Assembly: GCA_003220225.1 (NCBI GenBank)
Contig: QHRU01000072.1
Span: 1 to 64,000 of the forward strand
Length of the DNA: 64,000 nucleotides
From: Candidatus Rokuibacteriota bacterium
GTDB taxonomy: Bacteria > Methylomirabilota > Methylomirabilia > Rokubacteriales > CSP1-6
Direction of reading: 5' to 3'
Below the pieces are notes generated by a model, which worked only from the letters and a program-made list of their open reading frames with translations, was not told the DNA's origin and did no database searches. The translations under genes and the position numbers were made by a program. This document shows positions 1 through 9,256 of the stretch, piece by piece. The first letter of the stretch is position 1. Every line of letters begins with the position of its first letter.

Positions 1-355
1 CACGGACCTGGGCGCGCTTCATCTGAAGCTCCCGCTCCGCGACGGCGACACGGCCTTCCTTGCGGCCGTTGAGATCGAGCGGGACGGTGAGTCCGATCGT
101 GACGTTGTTGTCCGGGCTCAGCGCTTTCTGGCCCCCCAGCTCCAGCATCGGGTTGGGACGCAAGCCCGCTTGCTGGAGACGCCCGACGGCCGCGTCGATC
201 TCCGCGCGCGTGGCGCGGAGATCAGGGCTGTCGGCGAGCGCGCGGGCGACGACCTCGTCCACCGTGAGCTCGCTGCCGGGTTGGGCCTGAGCGACGCCGG
301 TGGCGGCGAGAGCCGCCACCAGGAGCAACACGAGCGTTCCGCTTGGCCAAGCCAT
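1..355 (-). CDS. TolC/CusC-family outer-membrane efflux protein (N-terminal part, cut by window edge)
   Basis: Reverse translation from an ATG at 355 gives 118 residues before the sequence ends. A hydrophobic signal peptide ends around AQAQ. The mature start TVDEVVARALADSPDL is typical of TolC/CusC/CzcC outer-membrane factors, followed by the usual Leu/Ala/Arg-rich first helix and a stretch like VTIGLTVPLDLNGRKEGR, where the first beta strand enters the membrane. In the family this protein forms the outer-membrane channel of a tripartite pump. It begins 4 bases after the stop of the FixH/YtkA-like gene and lies downstream of the RND pump gene, so it is probably the last or next-to-last gene of the metal efflux operon. 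The adaptor (CusB type) is not seen and may lie beyond position 1. Confidence 0.85.
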   Translation of the reverse strand, partial: MAWPSGTLVLLLVAALAATGVAQAQPGSELTVDEVVARALADSPDLRATRAEIDAAVGRLQQAGLRPNPMLELGGQKALSPDNNVTIGLTVPLDLNGRKEGRVAVAERELQMKRAQVR

Positions 356-359
356 GGCG

Positions 360-767
360 CTAGCGGACGGGAACCGAGAACTTCGTCGAGCCCTTGCCCG
401 CCGGCCCATCCCAGGCGACCGTCACCTGGCGCGTCCCCGTGTCGGGAAACTCGATCGTGCCCAGGTAGCGCCCCGGCGTCTTGTCGGGCTTCAGGATGGC
501 GCCGGCGATCATCGGTGTCATGCCCGACATCGTCATGCTGGTGCTCAGCGTCACCTTGCCGGCATCCGTCGGCTGCTTGTCCTTGGCCGAGGTGAACTCC
601 AGGACGAAGTCGTTCTTGCCCCGCGTCCACTGGCCGGCCTCGCTCTTCAGCGCGATGACGACGTCCTTGCTCTTCTGGGTGGCGAGCGTCTTCTCTTCGG
701 CCCACACAGCGGTGCCGAATCCGAGCACGACAACGAACGCGGTTAGCATTGCGGTCAGGCGCTTCAT
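360..767 (-). CDS. FixH/YtkA-like secreted protein of a metal efflux operon
   Basis: The 135-residue protein starts MKRLTAMLTAFVVVLGFG and has a clear signal peptide ending near VWAEE, so it is exported. The rest is a small beta-rich domain with LKSEAGQWTRGKNDFVLEF near the start and a Met-rich turn (STSMTMSGMTPM) in the middle, and an ending like GSTKFSVPV. This layout matches the YtkA/FixH-like immunoglobulin-type domain often found beside copper and other heavy-metal RND genes. The Met cluster would suit soft-metal binding in the periplasm, which is inference. It sits between the CusA-like gene (gap 29 bases) and the TolC-like gene (gap 4 bases), all on one strand, so co-transcription is likely. 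Confidence 0.75.
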   Translation of the reverse strand: MKRLTAMLTAFVVVLGFGTAVWAEEKTLATQKSKDVVIALKSEAGQWTRGKNDFVLEFTSAKDKQPTDAGKVTLSTSMTMSGMTPMIAGAILKPDKTPGRYLGTIEFPDTGTRQVTVAWDGPAGKGSTKFSVPVR

Positions 768-796
768 CGGTCGTCTCCTCCTGTGATGTCGTGGCT

Positions 797-3700
797 TTAC
801 TCGTTCGAGTCCAGTACGGGCCGCTCGCCGACCCGATGGCCGGCTCGCTCCTCGGCTTCACTGCGCCGCAGCTCTCGCTCTCGCAGCCAGTAGAAGACCA
901 CCGGCGTCACGATGAGGACGAGGCCGAGCGAGCTCACCATACCGCCGAGCACCGGCGTCGCGAGCGGCTTCATGACCTCGGCGCCGGTCGAATGACTCCA
1001 CATGATCGGCAGCAGGCTCGCCACGATCGTGGAGACCGTCATGACCTTCGGCCGAAGCCGGAGCAGCGCGCCTTCCTTGACCGCCTCCATCAGCGCCTCG
1101 CGCGTCAGTCGCCCGCCGAGATCTTCGCGCTTCTGACTGACGGCCTCTTCCAGATAGATGACCATGACCACCGCCGTCTGCACGGCCGTGCCGAAGAGCG
1201 CGATGAACCCGACCCAGACGGCGACGGAGAAGTTGTAGCCGAGCGCGTAGAGGAGGTAGATCCCGCCGGCGAGGCCGAAGGGGACCGCGAGCAGCACCTG
1301 GGCGGCGTCGAGGAACGAGCGATACGTGAGGTAGAGCAGGACGAAGATCACGATCAGGACGAGCGGGATCACGATCTGCAGCCGCTCCCGCGCGCGCCGC
1401 TCGTTCTCGTACTGCCCGCTCCACTCGACGTAGGACCCCTGAGGCAGCGCGACGCGCTCGGCGATGGCCAGCCGTGCCTCCTCGACGAAGCTGCCGACAT
1501 CCCGACCGCGCACGTTCAGCAGCACGGCGACCACGAGCAGGCCGTTCTCGCTCGAGATCATCGACGGGCCCGAGACGCTGCGGATCTCGGCGACCTGGCC
1601 GAGCGGCACCTGGGTTCCGTTGGGCGCCGTCACCAGCACGCCGCCGAGCGCGGCCGGATCGGCGCGGTACTCCGGCGCGTACCGGACCCTCACCGGGAAG
1701 CGCTGGCGTCCTTCGATCGTGAGCGTGAGATTCGTCTCTCCCACCGCCGTTTCGATGACGTCCTGGACGGCGCCCACAGTGATGCCGTAGCGGGCGGCGG
1801 CCTCCCGGTTCACGCGGACGTCGAGGTAGGGCGCGCCGGTCACCTGCTCCGGGTACACGTCGGCGGCACCGCGGATCGTCCGGAGCACATCCGCGACGGC
1901 TCGCGCGCGCTCCTGCAGCACATTGAGATCGTTCCCGAAGACCTTCACGCCGACCTCCGAGCGGATGCCAGTCGTGAGCATGTTGATCCGATTGATGATC
2001 GGCTGCGTCCAGATGTTCGACACGCCGGGCAGCGTGGTGGCCTCGTCCAGCTCGCCGATGAGCTTCTCGCGCGTCATCCCCGCGCGCCATTCGCGCTCGG
2101 GCTTCAGGCTCACGACCGTTTCCGTCATGTTCACCGGCGCCGGGTCCGTCGAGGTGTCGGCGCGCGCGACCTTCGCCACGACGGAGGCGACCTCGGGGAA
2201 CGTCCGGATCGCCGCGTTCTGCTTGCGCGCGATCTCCACAGCCTGACCGAGACCGATCGACGGATCGGTGACGGGCATGAACATGAGGTCGCCCTCGTTC
2301 AGCGGCGGCATGAACTCTCTGCCGATCCGGGGGACGAGCGCGACGGCCCCCGCGACGACCAGCAGCGCGACACCGAGGGTCGCGAGCCGGTGTCGCAGCG
2401 CGAAGTCGAGCACGGGCCGGTAGAGCCAGACCAGCGGCCGCATCACGGGGTTGTGCTCCTCACCGCGCACCGTGCCGCCGATGAACAGGCTGCAGAGAAC
2501 GGGGACCAGCGTCACCGACAGGATCGTGGCGCCGATCATCGAGAACGTCTTCGTGTACGCCAGCGGGTGGAAGAGCTTGCCCTCCTGACCGGTGAGCGCG
2601 AAGACCGGCAGGAAGGCCAGGATGATGATCGCGAGCGAGAAGAAGATCGGCCGGCCCACCAGGCGCGTCGCCTCGAGCACGGTCTCGGCCACGCGGCCGC
2701 GATTGCGGGTGTTCACGCCGCGCTTCTCCATGAACCGGAACGCGTTTTCCGTCACCACGATGCCGGCGTCCACCAGCACGCCGATGGCGATCGCGATGCC
2801 GGCCAGCGACATGATGTTGGAGCTGATCCCGAGGTAGCGCATGAAGAGGAAGGCGGTGAGGACGGCCAGCGGGAGCGGGATCGTCACGATCAACACCGAG
2901 CGGAGATGCAGCAGGAAGACGACGTTGACGAGCGTGACGACGATCGTCTCTTCGATGAGGGCGCGCTTGAGGGTCTGGACCGCCCGCTGGATGAGCGCCG
3001 AGCGGTCGTAGAAGGACACGATCTTCACGCCGGCCGGGAGGCCCGCCTGGAGCGCGGTGATCTTCTCCTTGACGCGGTTGATGACGTCCACGGTGCTGAC
3101 CCCGTAGCGGGCCACCACCACGCCGCCCACCGCCTCGTCGGTCCCCTTGACGAGCGCCGCCGCCCGAAACGCGTCGCCGACCTTTACCTGGGCCACCTGC
3201 TTGATGAAGATCGGCACACCGCCCTCGGCGCCGACGACGATGTCCTCGACGTCACGTACGCTCTCGATGAGGCCGAGGCCTCGAACGACCGACCAGGTGC
3301 CGCTCGCCTCCACGACGTTGCCGCCGACGTTCCGGTTGCTCCGCATGACCGCGTCGACGACGGCCGAGAGCGGGATCTTGTAGGCGCGCAGCCGGTTGGG
3401 GTCGACGTCGATCTGGTACTGCCGCACCGTGCCGCCGATGCTCGCGACTTCGGCGACGCCGGGCACCGAGTTGAGCTGGTAGCGGATGAACCAGTCCTGG
3501 AGCGATCTTAAATCGCGCAGCGAGTATCCCTTCCCCTCGACGGTGTACCAGTACACGTGGCCGACACCCGTCGCGTCGGGTCCGAGCGTCGGGACGACCC
3601 CGGCCGGCAGTGCCTTGGTCAGCAAGTTCAGCCGCTCCAGCACGCGCGAGCGCGCGAAGTAGAGATCGACCGAGTCCTCGAAGATGACGTTGATCATGGA

Positions 3701-3970
3701 GAATCCGAAGGCGGAGGCCGATCGGACGACGCGCACGCCGGGCAGGCCCTGGAGGCTCACCGTGAGCGGATAGGTGATCTGGTCCTCGACCTCCTGCGGC
3801 GAGCGGCCCGTCCAGTCGGTGAAGACGATGACCTGGTTGTCGCTCAGATCAGGGATCGCGTCGATCGGCGTCGTCAGCAGCGCCCAGTATCCCCAGGCGC
3901 CGACGAGCACGAACAGACCGAGCACCAGGAAACGGTTCCGAAGCGACGCCTCGATCAGCCAGTTGACCAT
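797..3970 (-). CDS. cusA-like: CusA-like heavy-metal efflux RND permease
   Basis: The 1057-residue protein starts [16 protein letters not shown] at an ATG preceded by GGTGGAG; an in-frame ATG 32 codons upstream lacks this context. Length and topology fit the HME-RND family: TM1, large periplasmic loop ([16 protein letters not shown]), six central TMs, second loop, six more TMs. The TM4 motif near residue 400 reads [13 protein letters not shown], with a single Asp before the Glu as in CusA/SilA rather than the two Asp of CzcA. The three methionines of the CusA copper site have counterparts in DLMFMP (about 562), VNMTETV (about 614) and INMLTTG (about 662). Together these point to export of Cu(I)/Ag(I) driven by protons. 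An upstream small Cys-rich gene and downstream FixH-like and TolC-like genes share the strand. Confidence 0.93.
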   Translation of the reverse strand: MVNWLIEASLRNRFLVLGLFVLVGAWGYWALLTTPIDAIPDLSDNQVIVFTDWTGRSPQEVEDQITYPLTVSLQGLPGVRVVRSASAFGFSMINVIFEDSVDLYFARSRVLERLNLLTKALPAGVVPTLGPDATGVGHVYWYTVEGKGYSLRDLRSLQDWFIRYQLNSVPGVAEVASIGGTVRQYQIDVDPNRLRAYKIPLSAVVDAVMRSNRNVGGNVVEASGTWSVVRGLGLIESVRDVEDIVVGAEGGVPIFIKQVAQVKVGDAFRAAALVKGTDEAVGGVVVARYGVSTVDVINRVKEKITALQAGLPAGVKIVSFYDRSALIQRAVQTLKRALIEETIVVTLVNVVFLLHLRSVLIVTIPLPLAVLTAFLFMRYLGISSNIMSLAGIAIAIGVLVDAGIVVTENAFRFMEKRGVNTRNRGRVAETVLEATRLVGRPIFFSLAIIILAFLPVFALTGQEGKLFHPLAYTKTFSMIGATILSVTLVPVLCSLFIGGTVRGEEHNPVMRPLVWLYRPVLDFALRHRLATLGVALLVVAGAVALVPRIGREFMPPLNEGDLMFMPVTDPSIGLGQAVEIARKQNAAIRTFPEVASVVAKVARADTSTDPAPVNMTETVVSLKPEREWRAGMTREKLIGELDEATTLPGVSNIWTQPIINRINMLTTGIRSEVGVKVFGNDLNVLQERARAVADVLRTIRGAADVYPEQVTGAPYLDVRVNREAAARYGITVGAVQDVIETAVGETNLTLTIEGRQRFPVRVRYAPEYRADPAALGGVLVTAPNGTQVPLGQVAEIRSVSGPSMISSENGLLVVAVLLNVRGRDVGSFVEEARLAIAERVALPQGSYVEWSGQYENERRARERLQIVIPLVLIVIFVLLYLTYRSFLDAAQVLLAVPFGLAGGIYLLYALGYNFSVAVWVGFIALFGTAVQTAVVMVIYLEEAVSQKREDLGGRLTREALMEAVKEGALLRLRPKVMTVSTIVASLLPIMWSHSTGAEVMKPLATPVLGGMVSSLGLVLIVTPVVFYWLRERELRRSEAEERAGHRVGERPVLDSNE

Positions 3971-4093
3971 GTCTCCACCTTGCGAAACGCTTGCCGTTCG
4001 CCGGATCGTCCGCGCATCGCTCAATCGGCAGCGCGCCGTCGCGAGACGGACGCGTGCCGCGGCCAAACGCTCCGTACGCGGACAGACTACGAG

Positions 4094-4366
4094 CTACGCG
4101 GAGTGGAGAACGGGTCTGGGAGGCGGGTCAGTGAGCGCGAGAGGAACGCTCGCGAGATCTTCGGGGGCGCGCGGCGACACGATCGCGATGGTCGCGAGGA
4201 TCACGTGACTGACCGGCGCGCTCGTCGTGAGACAGGACGAGGCGCCGCACGGGCCCTCGCACATCGCGCCCATCGCCATGCAATCGCCCGATGCCATGGC
4301 CAGCGGGGCGGAAAGCGCCCACACGACGACGGCGATCACGGCGACGGCTGCACGGCACACTCGCAT
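4094..4366 (-). CDS. Small secreted Cys-rich protein upstream of the Cu/Ag pump
   Basis: The 90-residue protein has an N-terminal hydrophobic segment (VAVIAVVVWALSAPLAMA) ending at a plausible signal-peptidase site. It then has a Cys/Met patch, CMAMGAMCEGPCGASSC, with four Cys and two Met in 17 residues, followed by a second hydrophobic stretch and a Pro-rich tail. I do not recognise a named family. The Cys/Met patch and the place directly before the CusA-like gene (gap 123 bases) and after the UPF0718 permease (gap 25 bases) suggest metal binding or sensing outside the cytoplasm. This is inference; the patch could also form disulfides. Confidence 0.6.
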   Translation of the reverse strand: MRVCRAAVAVIAVVVWALSAPLAMASGDCMAMGAMCEGPCGASSCLTTSAPVSHVILATIAIVSPRAPEDLASVPLALTDPPPRPVLHSA

Positions 4367-4391
4367 GACGCCGGTACTATACCACGCGCAG

Positions 4392-5576
4392 TTAGGACCG
4401 ATCGTGGTGATGCGACGGCCCAGCGTGGCCTGGAGGGGCGGGCTGATTCATCATCCGCAGCATCCGCGGCCCGCCCGTCCGCATGAACTGAACGACGAGC
4501 ACGGCCGCCAGCGCGAAGAAGACGAGATTCAGGACCGTCGTGTAGTTGAACGTCACGTGCGGCTCCATCACGATGGCCTGCCGCTGGGACGGAACGAAAC
4601 CCAGCGCGAGAAACAGCAACTCGACCGCCAGGCCCGCGAGCGCCATCGAGACGTACGAGGTCCACAGCAGAAACCACGTCATGCGCATGCCGTAGTACTT
4701 CCGGTAGATGTTCAGGATCGGTAGCACGATGAGGTCGGCGAAGATGAACGAGATCACGCCGCCGAAGCTGATGCCGCCGTTCCAGAGCACCGCGGCCAGC
4801 GGCACGTTGCCGATCGAGCAGACGAACGAAAGCATTGCGACGAACGGTCCGACCAGCGGCCCCCAGATCATCGCGACGAGAGGATGGCCGACCAGAAAGA
4901 ACGATTGCCAGAAACGTTCGGGCACCCATGCCGCCAGCGCGCCGGCGAGGAGCAGCCCGCCGGCGACGTCCCGCCATACCGCGACCCAGTCCATCACGAA
5001 GTAGTGGCTGATGGCTGTGAAACCACGAGCGGACGTGATGCGCTGCCACAGCGTGCCTTCGGTGACCGACATGTCCATCTCGGCGTGGCCTTCCATCGAG
5101 CCGACGAGACCCCGATCAGCCTGACGGCGCGCCTCTTCGACCAGCTCGCGACGCAGGAACGCGCGGAACAACAGGGCCAGGATCGCGACCATCGATAGTC
5201 CGCCGAAGAACTCCGCGGCCGCGAACGGCCAGCCGAGCACCAGGATCATGATGATACTGAGCTCGACGACGAGGTTCGTGGACGCGAACTCGAAGGCCAT
5301 GGCCGCCGTGAAGTTCGCGCCCTTGCGGAAGATCGACCGCGCGAGCGCGACCGCGGCGTACGAGCACGACGACGACGCGGCGCCGAGCGCGCACGCGATC
5401 GCCAGCGTGCGCGGTGAGTCGTCGGGCAGCAGCCGGCTCATCTGGCGCTTGGAGACCACCGCCTGGACGACGCCGGAGAGCGCGAAGCCGAGGATCAGCG
5501 CCCAGAGGATCTCCCAGAGCATCGCGAAGGCGAAGCCGAGCGCGTGTCCGATGCCGGCAAGCACGGTGGTCATCAC
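4392..5576 (-). CDS. UPF0718/ArsP-type permease
   Basis: This 394-residue protein has about eight to ten hydrophobic segments. Two diagnostic repeats of the permease family PF03773 (YraQ/ArsP group) are visible: GAASSSCSYAAVALARSIF near residue 70 and FVCSIGNVPLAAVLWNGG near residue 255, each with a Cys in the membrane. A soluble loop of about 45 residues separates the halves (VEEARRQADRGLVGSMEG), and the C-terminus is His-rich (PSHHHDRS). Members move organoarsenicals or unknown substrates; for most the substrate is not established. It lies 16 bases downstream of the GNAT gene and 25 bases upstream of the Cys-rich gene, so a role in the same metal-resistance transcription unit is likely. Confidence 0.82.
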   Translation of the reverse strand: MMTTVLAGIGHALGFAFAMLWEILWALILGFALSGVVQAVVSKRQMSRLLPDDSPRTLAIACALGAASSSCSYAAVALARSIFRKGANFTAAMAFEFASTNLVVELSIIMILVLGWPFAAAEFFGGLSMVAILALLFRAFLRRELVEEARRQADRGLVGSMEGHAEMDMSVTEGTLWQRITSARGFTAISHYFVMDWVAVWRDVAGGLLLAGALAAWVPERFWQSFFLVGHPLVAMIWGPLVGPFVAMLSFVCSIGNVPLAAVLWNGGISFGGVISFIFADLIVLPILNIYRKYYGMRMTWFLLWTSYVSMALAGLAVELLFLALGFVPSQRQAIVMEPHVTFNYTTVLNLVFFALAAVLVVQFMRTGGPRMLRMMNQPAPPGHAGPSHHHDRS

Positions 5577-5592
5577 GGTCCCTCCAGTGTCC

Positions 5593-6063
5593 TCACACGT
5601 CGCGCTCGAATCGATATTCGCGCGAGGCGTTGGGGTCGTTCGGCACCGTGCGCTCGCGCAGCTGCGTGAAGCCCAGCCGCCGGTAGAGCCGGTGCGAGTG
5701 CTCGAAGCGGGTGTCCGACCACAGCACCAGCCGTGTGAAGGCGTTGGCGCGGCACCACGCGAGCACCTCCTCCACCAGCGCCCGGCCGAGGCCGCGGCCG
5801 CGCAGGTGCGCGTCGAGATAGAGGCGGTGGATCTCGGCGGTGGTTGCGTCCACCCGCTCCACGCCGATCGAGCCGACCAGCTGCCCGGCGTCGCGCACGA
5901 CCCAGAAGGCGCCGTGGGGCGGCGCGTAGTGCTCGTCGAAGCGGAAGAGATCCGGGAATTCGGTCTCCGGTTCCCAGATGAAGCCGTACTCCTCCCAGAT
6001 GCGAGCCAGGAGCGCGATGACGTCGGGCACGTCGGCGCGTGTGGCGGCGATCGGCTGCGTCAC
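5593..6063 (-). CDS. GNAT-family N-acetyltransferase
   Basis: The 156-residue protein has the GNAT fold signs: beta-strand IHRLYLDAHLRGRGLG with the acetyl-CoA pyrophosphate loop LRGRGLG (R/QxxGxG), then helix ALVEEVLAWCRANA and the motif B end HRLYRRLGF. The N-terminal sequence (AATRADVPDVIALLARIW) also fits. The substrate cannot be told from sequence. It overlaps the end of the broken EamA gene by 4 bases and precedes the permease gene by 16 bases, so it may be transcribed with either neighbour. Confidence 0.85.
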   Translation of the reverse strand: MTQPIAATRADVPDVIALLARIWEEYGFIWEPETEFPDLFRFDEHYAPPHGAFWVVRDAGQLVGSIGVERVDATTAEIHRLYLDAHLRGRGLGRALVEEVLAWCRANAFTRLVLWSDTRFEHSHRLYRRLGFTQLRERTVPNDPNASREYRFERDV

Positions 6064-6846
6064 GCGTGAAGCGTACCCGAGCGGGCGTCACCCACTCGCG
6101 GCCACGGCAGCACGATCACCGCGAGGCCGAGCAGCACCAGCGCCATGCCGATCAGGCGCAGCCCGCCGAAGCGCTCGCCGAACACGAGCGACGAGGCGTA
6201 AGCGGCGACGAACGGCACCAGCAGGGCGAACGGCGTCACCGTCGCCGCCGGGTAGCGCCGCAGCAGATCGCCCCAGATCGCGTAGGCGAGCACGGTGGCC
6301 ACGCCGCCGAGATAGAGGACCGCGACGATCGCCGGCCACGTCAGCGCGCCGACCGCGCGCGCGAAGCCGGAGGGTCCGTCGAGGGCGAGCGAGAGCAGCA
6401 GCGCGGGCAGCGGCGGCACCAGGCTCAGCCACACGACCAGATCACGCATCGACACGGACGGCAGGCGCTTCAGGAGGAGGTTGCCGATCGCCCACGAGAT
6501 GGCCGACAGCAGCGAGAGCCCGAGCCCGACCAGCGTGAGATCGTGGCCCGTCGAAGATCGCCTGCGTCTGGACCACGATCGCCGCGAGACCCGGCGGCAT
6601 GCCCTTGGCCATTCCGAAGAACTGGCAGAGAAACTGTCCGGTGAAGAGCGTGAGGCCCACGGCCACCAGCGCCCGCCACGGCACGGGCGGCCGCGTGAGG
6701 ACGACGGCGGGGACAGCCGCGACGAGGAACCGCGCGGCGGCGAGCTGCGGCGCCGACAGCGCCTCGAGGCCGAGCTTCGTCGCGACGAACGCGAGGCCCC
6801 AGATGACGGCGACGAGCAGCGCCCGGCCGACGTCGCGCGGGCTCAG
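6060..6846 (-). pseudogene. EamA/DMT-type transporter broken by an internal deletion and frameshift
   Basis: Two reading frames together make most of an EamA (drug/metabolite transporter) protein. The first half, from about 6846, reads VGRALLVAVIWGLAFVATK and ends in the family element AAIVVQTQAIF near 6550. The second half continues in another frame with GHDLTLVGLGLSLLSAISWA, through five TMs, to the stop at 6060. The roughly 30-35 residues that normally follow VVQTQ (one TM plus the LRERPT loop) are missing, so about 100 bases appear deleted and the frame is shifted. No ATG or GTG exists at the 5' end; the reading would have to begin at CTG 6846, overlapping the TGA of the CaiB-like gene. 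The alternative is an assembly error at 6545-6555. Confidence 0.75.
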
Positions 6847-7994
6847 CGCGGTCGCGCGCCTCCTCCGCCCCGCTCCCGCCGCACCTCGTCGGTGTGCTCG
6901 CCCGGCTTCGGCGGCGCGCGGCGGATCTGCGGGCGCGCGCCGTCGAAGGAGAGCGGCAGGCCGATCAGCGTGTAGCCGGCGCCGGGCGGCGTCTGCACGA
7001 TGCCGAGCGCGTCCGCCTGTTTCGTGGTCGCCGCGTCCGGCAGCGTGTTGATCACCGCGCACGGCACGCCCTCGGCCTCGAGGCGCGCGACCCACTCGTC
7101 GCGACTCGCCGTCGCGAAGATCTTCGCGATCTCCGCGAGCAGCGCCGGCTTGTTGGCGACGCGCTCGGCGTTCGTCGCGTACCTCGGGTCGGCCGCCCAC
7201 TCCGGATGGCCGAGCACGCCGGCGAGCTTGGCGAAGAGCCGGTCGTTGCCCGCGGCGACGATGATCGGGCCGGTGGAGGTCTCGAACGACTCGAACGGCA
7301 CCACGCGGTGGCTGCCGGTGCGGTGGCGCTCGGGGACGATGCCCGAGGTGCTGAACGAGGCGTGATGGCCCTTGAGCCACGCGAGGCCCGTCTCGTAGAG
7401 CGAGGCGTCCACGACGCAGCCTCGCCCGGTGACGCCGCGGCGCACGAGTGCAGCGAGGATGCCGATGGCTGCCCACATGCCGGTGCCGTAGTCGAGGATC
7501 GAAGTGCCCACGCGCGTCGGCGGACCGCCCTCGTCGCCATTCATCATCATGAGCCCGGAGTACGCCTGGAGCAGCGGCTCGTAGCCGGGCAGCAGGCGCA
7601 TCGGGCCGGTGGCGCCAAACGCCCACACCGAGGCGTAGATCAGCAGCGGGAAGCGCACCGTCAGCGTCCTGGCGCCAAGCCCCAGCTCATCGATCGAGCC
7701 CGGGCGCAAGTTCTGGAGCACGACGTCCGAGTCGCCGATCAGCGTCGTGAGCCACTCGACGGCCTCGCGGTCCTTGAGGTCCACGATGATCGAGCGCTTG
7801 TTGGCGTTGACGGCGAGGAAGCCCGGCGACGTGCCCTTCCAGAACGGCGGGCCCCACTTGCGCGCGTCGTCGCCCTCGGGGCGCTCGACCTTGATGACGT
7901 CGGCACCGAGGTGCGCGAGGATCTCGCCGGCCATCGGCCCGGCCAGCGCCTGCCCGATCTCGACGACACGGACGCCGTCCAGCATCATGCTCAT
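6843..7994 (-). CDS. CaiB/BaiF-family CoA transferase (family III)
   Basis: Starting at ATG 7994 the protein is 383 residues, normal for class III CoA transferases. Family signs are GVRVVEIGQALAGPMAGEIL, LGADVIKVERPEGDDARKW and the catalytic Asp in CVVDASLYETGLAWL (equivalent to Asp169 of formyl-CoA transferase). The open frame extends to 8297 but that part is the other-frame shadow of the acyl-CoA dehydrogenase end, and the dispersed repeat lies just before the start. It moves CoA between an acyl-CoA donor and a carboxylic acid; substrates are not predictable. It follows enoyl-CoA hydratase, CitE-like lyase and acyl-CoA dehydrogenase genes on the same strand, which suggests activation of an organic acid for beta-oxidation-like breakdown. 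Confidence 0.9.
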   Translation of the reverse strand: MSMMLDGVRVVEIGQALAGPMAGEILAHLGADVIKVERPEGDDARKWGPPFWKGTSPGFLAVNANKRSIIVDLKDREAVEWLTTLIGDSDVVLQNLRPGSIDELGLGARTLTVRFPLLIYASVWAFGATGPMRLLPGYEPLLQAYSGLMMMNGDEGGPPTRVGTSILDYGTGMWAAIGILAALVRRGVTGRGCVVDASLYETGLAWLKGHHASFSTSGIVPERHRTGSHRVVPFESFETSTGPIIVAAGNDRLFAKLAGVLGHPEWAADPRYATNAERVANKPALLAEIAKIFATASRDEWVARLEAEGVPCAVINTLPDAATTKQADALGIVQTPPGAGYTLIGLPLSFDGARPQIRRAPPKPGEHTDEVRRERGGGGARPR

Positions 7995-8002
7995 CTTGTC
8001 AC

Positions 8003-8095
8003 GTGGGGGGCCCCGATATGGCCCCCCACGCCCCCCAACGCTCGGAGCGCCCCGGGGAACCCGTGGCGCTCCTCGGCCACGCGCGCGCTCATCGG
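8003..8095 (+). repeat. Dispersed structured repeat, copy A
   Basis: This 90-base segment between the CaiB-like start and the acyl-CoA dehydrogenase stop begins GTGGGGGGCCCCGATATGG and recurs at 51808-51903 (inverted) and 54857-54933. It has two hairpins: GGGGGGCC/GGCCCCCC around 8005-8027 and GGAGCGCC/GGCGCTCC around 8044-8073. The 3' part runs a few codons into the dehydrogenase gene. It sits in a transcribed gap within one operon. Confidence 0.75.
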
Positions 8096-9252
8096 AAGAG
8101 CGAGCGCGCGATGACCATGCGGTGCACCTCCGAGGGCCCCTCGCCGATGCGGCGCACGCGCGCCTCGCGATACCAGCGCTCCAGCGGGAACTCCTTGGAG
8201 ACGCCGTAGCCGCCGTGGATCTGCACGGCGGCGTCGACCACGCGGCCGAGCACCTCGCTCGAGTACAGCTTGGCGATCGACGCCTCCACCCGCGCATCCT
8301 CGCCGCGATCGGCCTTCCACGCGCCCTCCCAGATCAGCCAGCGGCACGCGCGCAGCTCCACCTCCGCGTCGGCGAGCATCCACTGGATCGCCTGGCGTTG
8401 GCTCAGCTTCTGGCCGAACGTCTCGCGCTGCTTGGCGTGCTCGATGGCCATGCGATGCGCGGCGACGGCGACCCCGAGGTTCGTCGCGGAGTACGGGAAG
8501 CGATTCTTCACGAGGAGGTCGAACGCCAGGTCGAGCCCCTGCCCTTCCTGGCCAATCAGCGCGTCGGCGGGCAGCACGCAGTCCTCGAACACGACGTCGT
8601 TGGGGATCGCGGCGGTGCGGATCGTGCGGATGTTCTTCCACGCGAAGCCCGGCGTGCCCGGCTCGATGATGAAGCACGAGATGCCGCCGCGGCCCTTCTC
8701 CTTGTTGCTGCGCGCGAAGACGATCCCCCACCTGGCGCCGTCGATGTTGGAGATGAAGACCTTGCGCCCGTTCAGCACCCATTTGTCGCCGCGCTTCTCC
8801 GCGCGCGTCTGGATGGCGCCGGCGGGATCGGAGCCGCCCGACGGCTCGGTGATGGCGAAGAACGTGCGCCAGCCCTCGCGGATCGTCGGCACCGCGTACT
8901 TCTCGATCTGCGCCTTGCTGCCGGCCCAGATCGCGGGCGGCGGATAGCGGCCGAACACGCCGCAGCCGACGTTGTAGAGACCCATGCGGTGCTGCGCCAT
9001 CTCCTCGAGGATCACCGACGTGCTGAACGTGTCCATCCCACCGCCGCCGTACTGCTCCGGCGCGGCGAGGGCCCAGAGGCCCGCGGCCTTGGTCTTCTCC
9101 GACAGGCGCTTGAAGTCCTCGTCGGGAATGCCCGGCGCGTCGGGATCGAGCCGCTGCTCGAGCGGGATGATCTCCTCGCGGATGAAGCGCCGGACCTGCT
9201 CGCGGATGAGCCGCAGCTCGTCGGGCAGCGTGAAGCCGGGGAAGGTCGTCAT
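8089..9252 (-). CDS. Acyl-CoA dehydrogenase
   Basis: The 387-residue protein has the full acyl-CoA dehydrogenase pattern: N-terminal helical domain (LPDELRLIREQVRRFIREE), the beta-domain FAD and substrate motif FFAITEPSGGSDPAG, the loop WVLNGRKVFISNID, and a C-terminal helical domain with QIHGGYGVSKEFPLERWYR. The catalytic base is probably the Glu in RIGEGPSEVHR near residue 375. It oxidises an acyl-CoA to a trans-2-enoyl-CoA and passes electrons to electron-transfer flavoprotein. It starts 4 bases after the stop of the CitE-like gene and is followed by the dispersed repeat and the CoA-transferase gene, in a likely single transcript. Confidence 0.93.
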   Translation of the reverse strand: MTTFPGFTLPDELRLIREQVRRFIREEIIPLEQRLDPDAPGIPDEDFKRLSEKTKAAGLWALAAPEQYGGGGMDTFSTSVILEEMAQHRMGLYNVGCGVFGRYPPPAIWAGSKAQIEKYAVPTIREGWRTFFAITEPSGGSDPAGAIQTRAEKRGDKWVLNGRKVFISNIDGARWGIVFARSNKEKGRGGISCFIIEPGTPGFAWKNIRTIRTAAIPNDVVFEDCVLPADALIGQEGQGLDLAFDLLVKNRFPYSATNLGVAVAAHRMAIEHAKQRETFGQKLSQRQAIQWMLADAEVELRACRWLIWEGAWKADRGEDARVEASIAKLYSSEVLGRVVDAAVQIHGGYGVSKEFPLERWYREARVRRIGEGPSEVHRMVIARSLFR

Positions 9253-9256
9253 GGCG

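Noticed and set aside
749-3511. 920-codon open frame on the plus strand
   Set aside because: It lies opposite the CusA-like gene, has His/Arg/Asp-rich low-complexity sequence and no domain; it is an antisense artefact of high GC.
7995-8297. N-terminal extension of the CaiB-like protein
   Set aside because: It runs across the dispersed repeat and the end of the dehydrogenase gene in another frame; homology starts at MLDGVRVVEIG.
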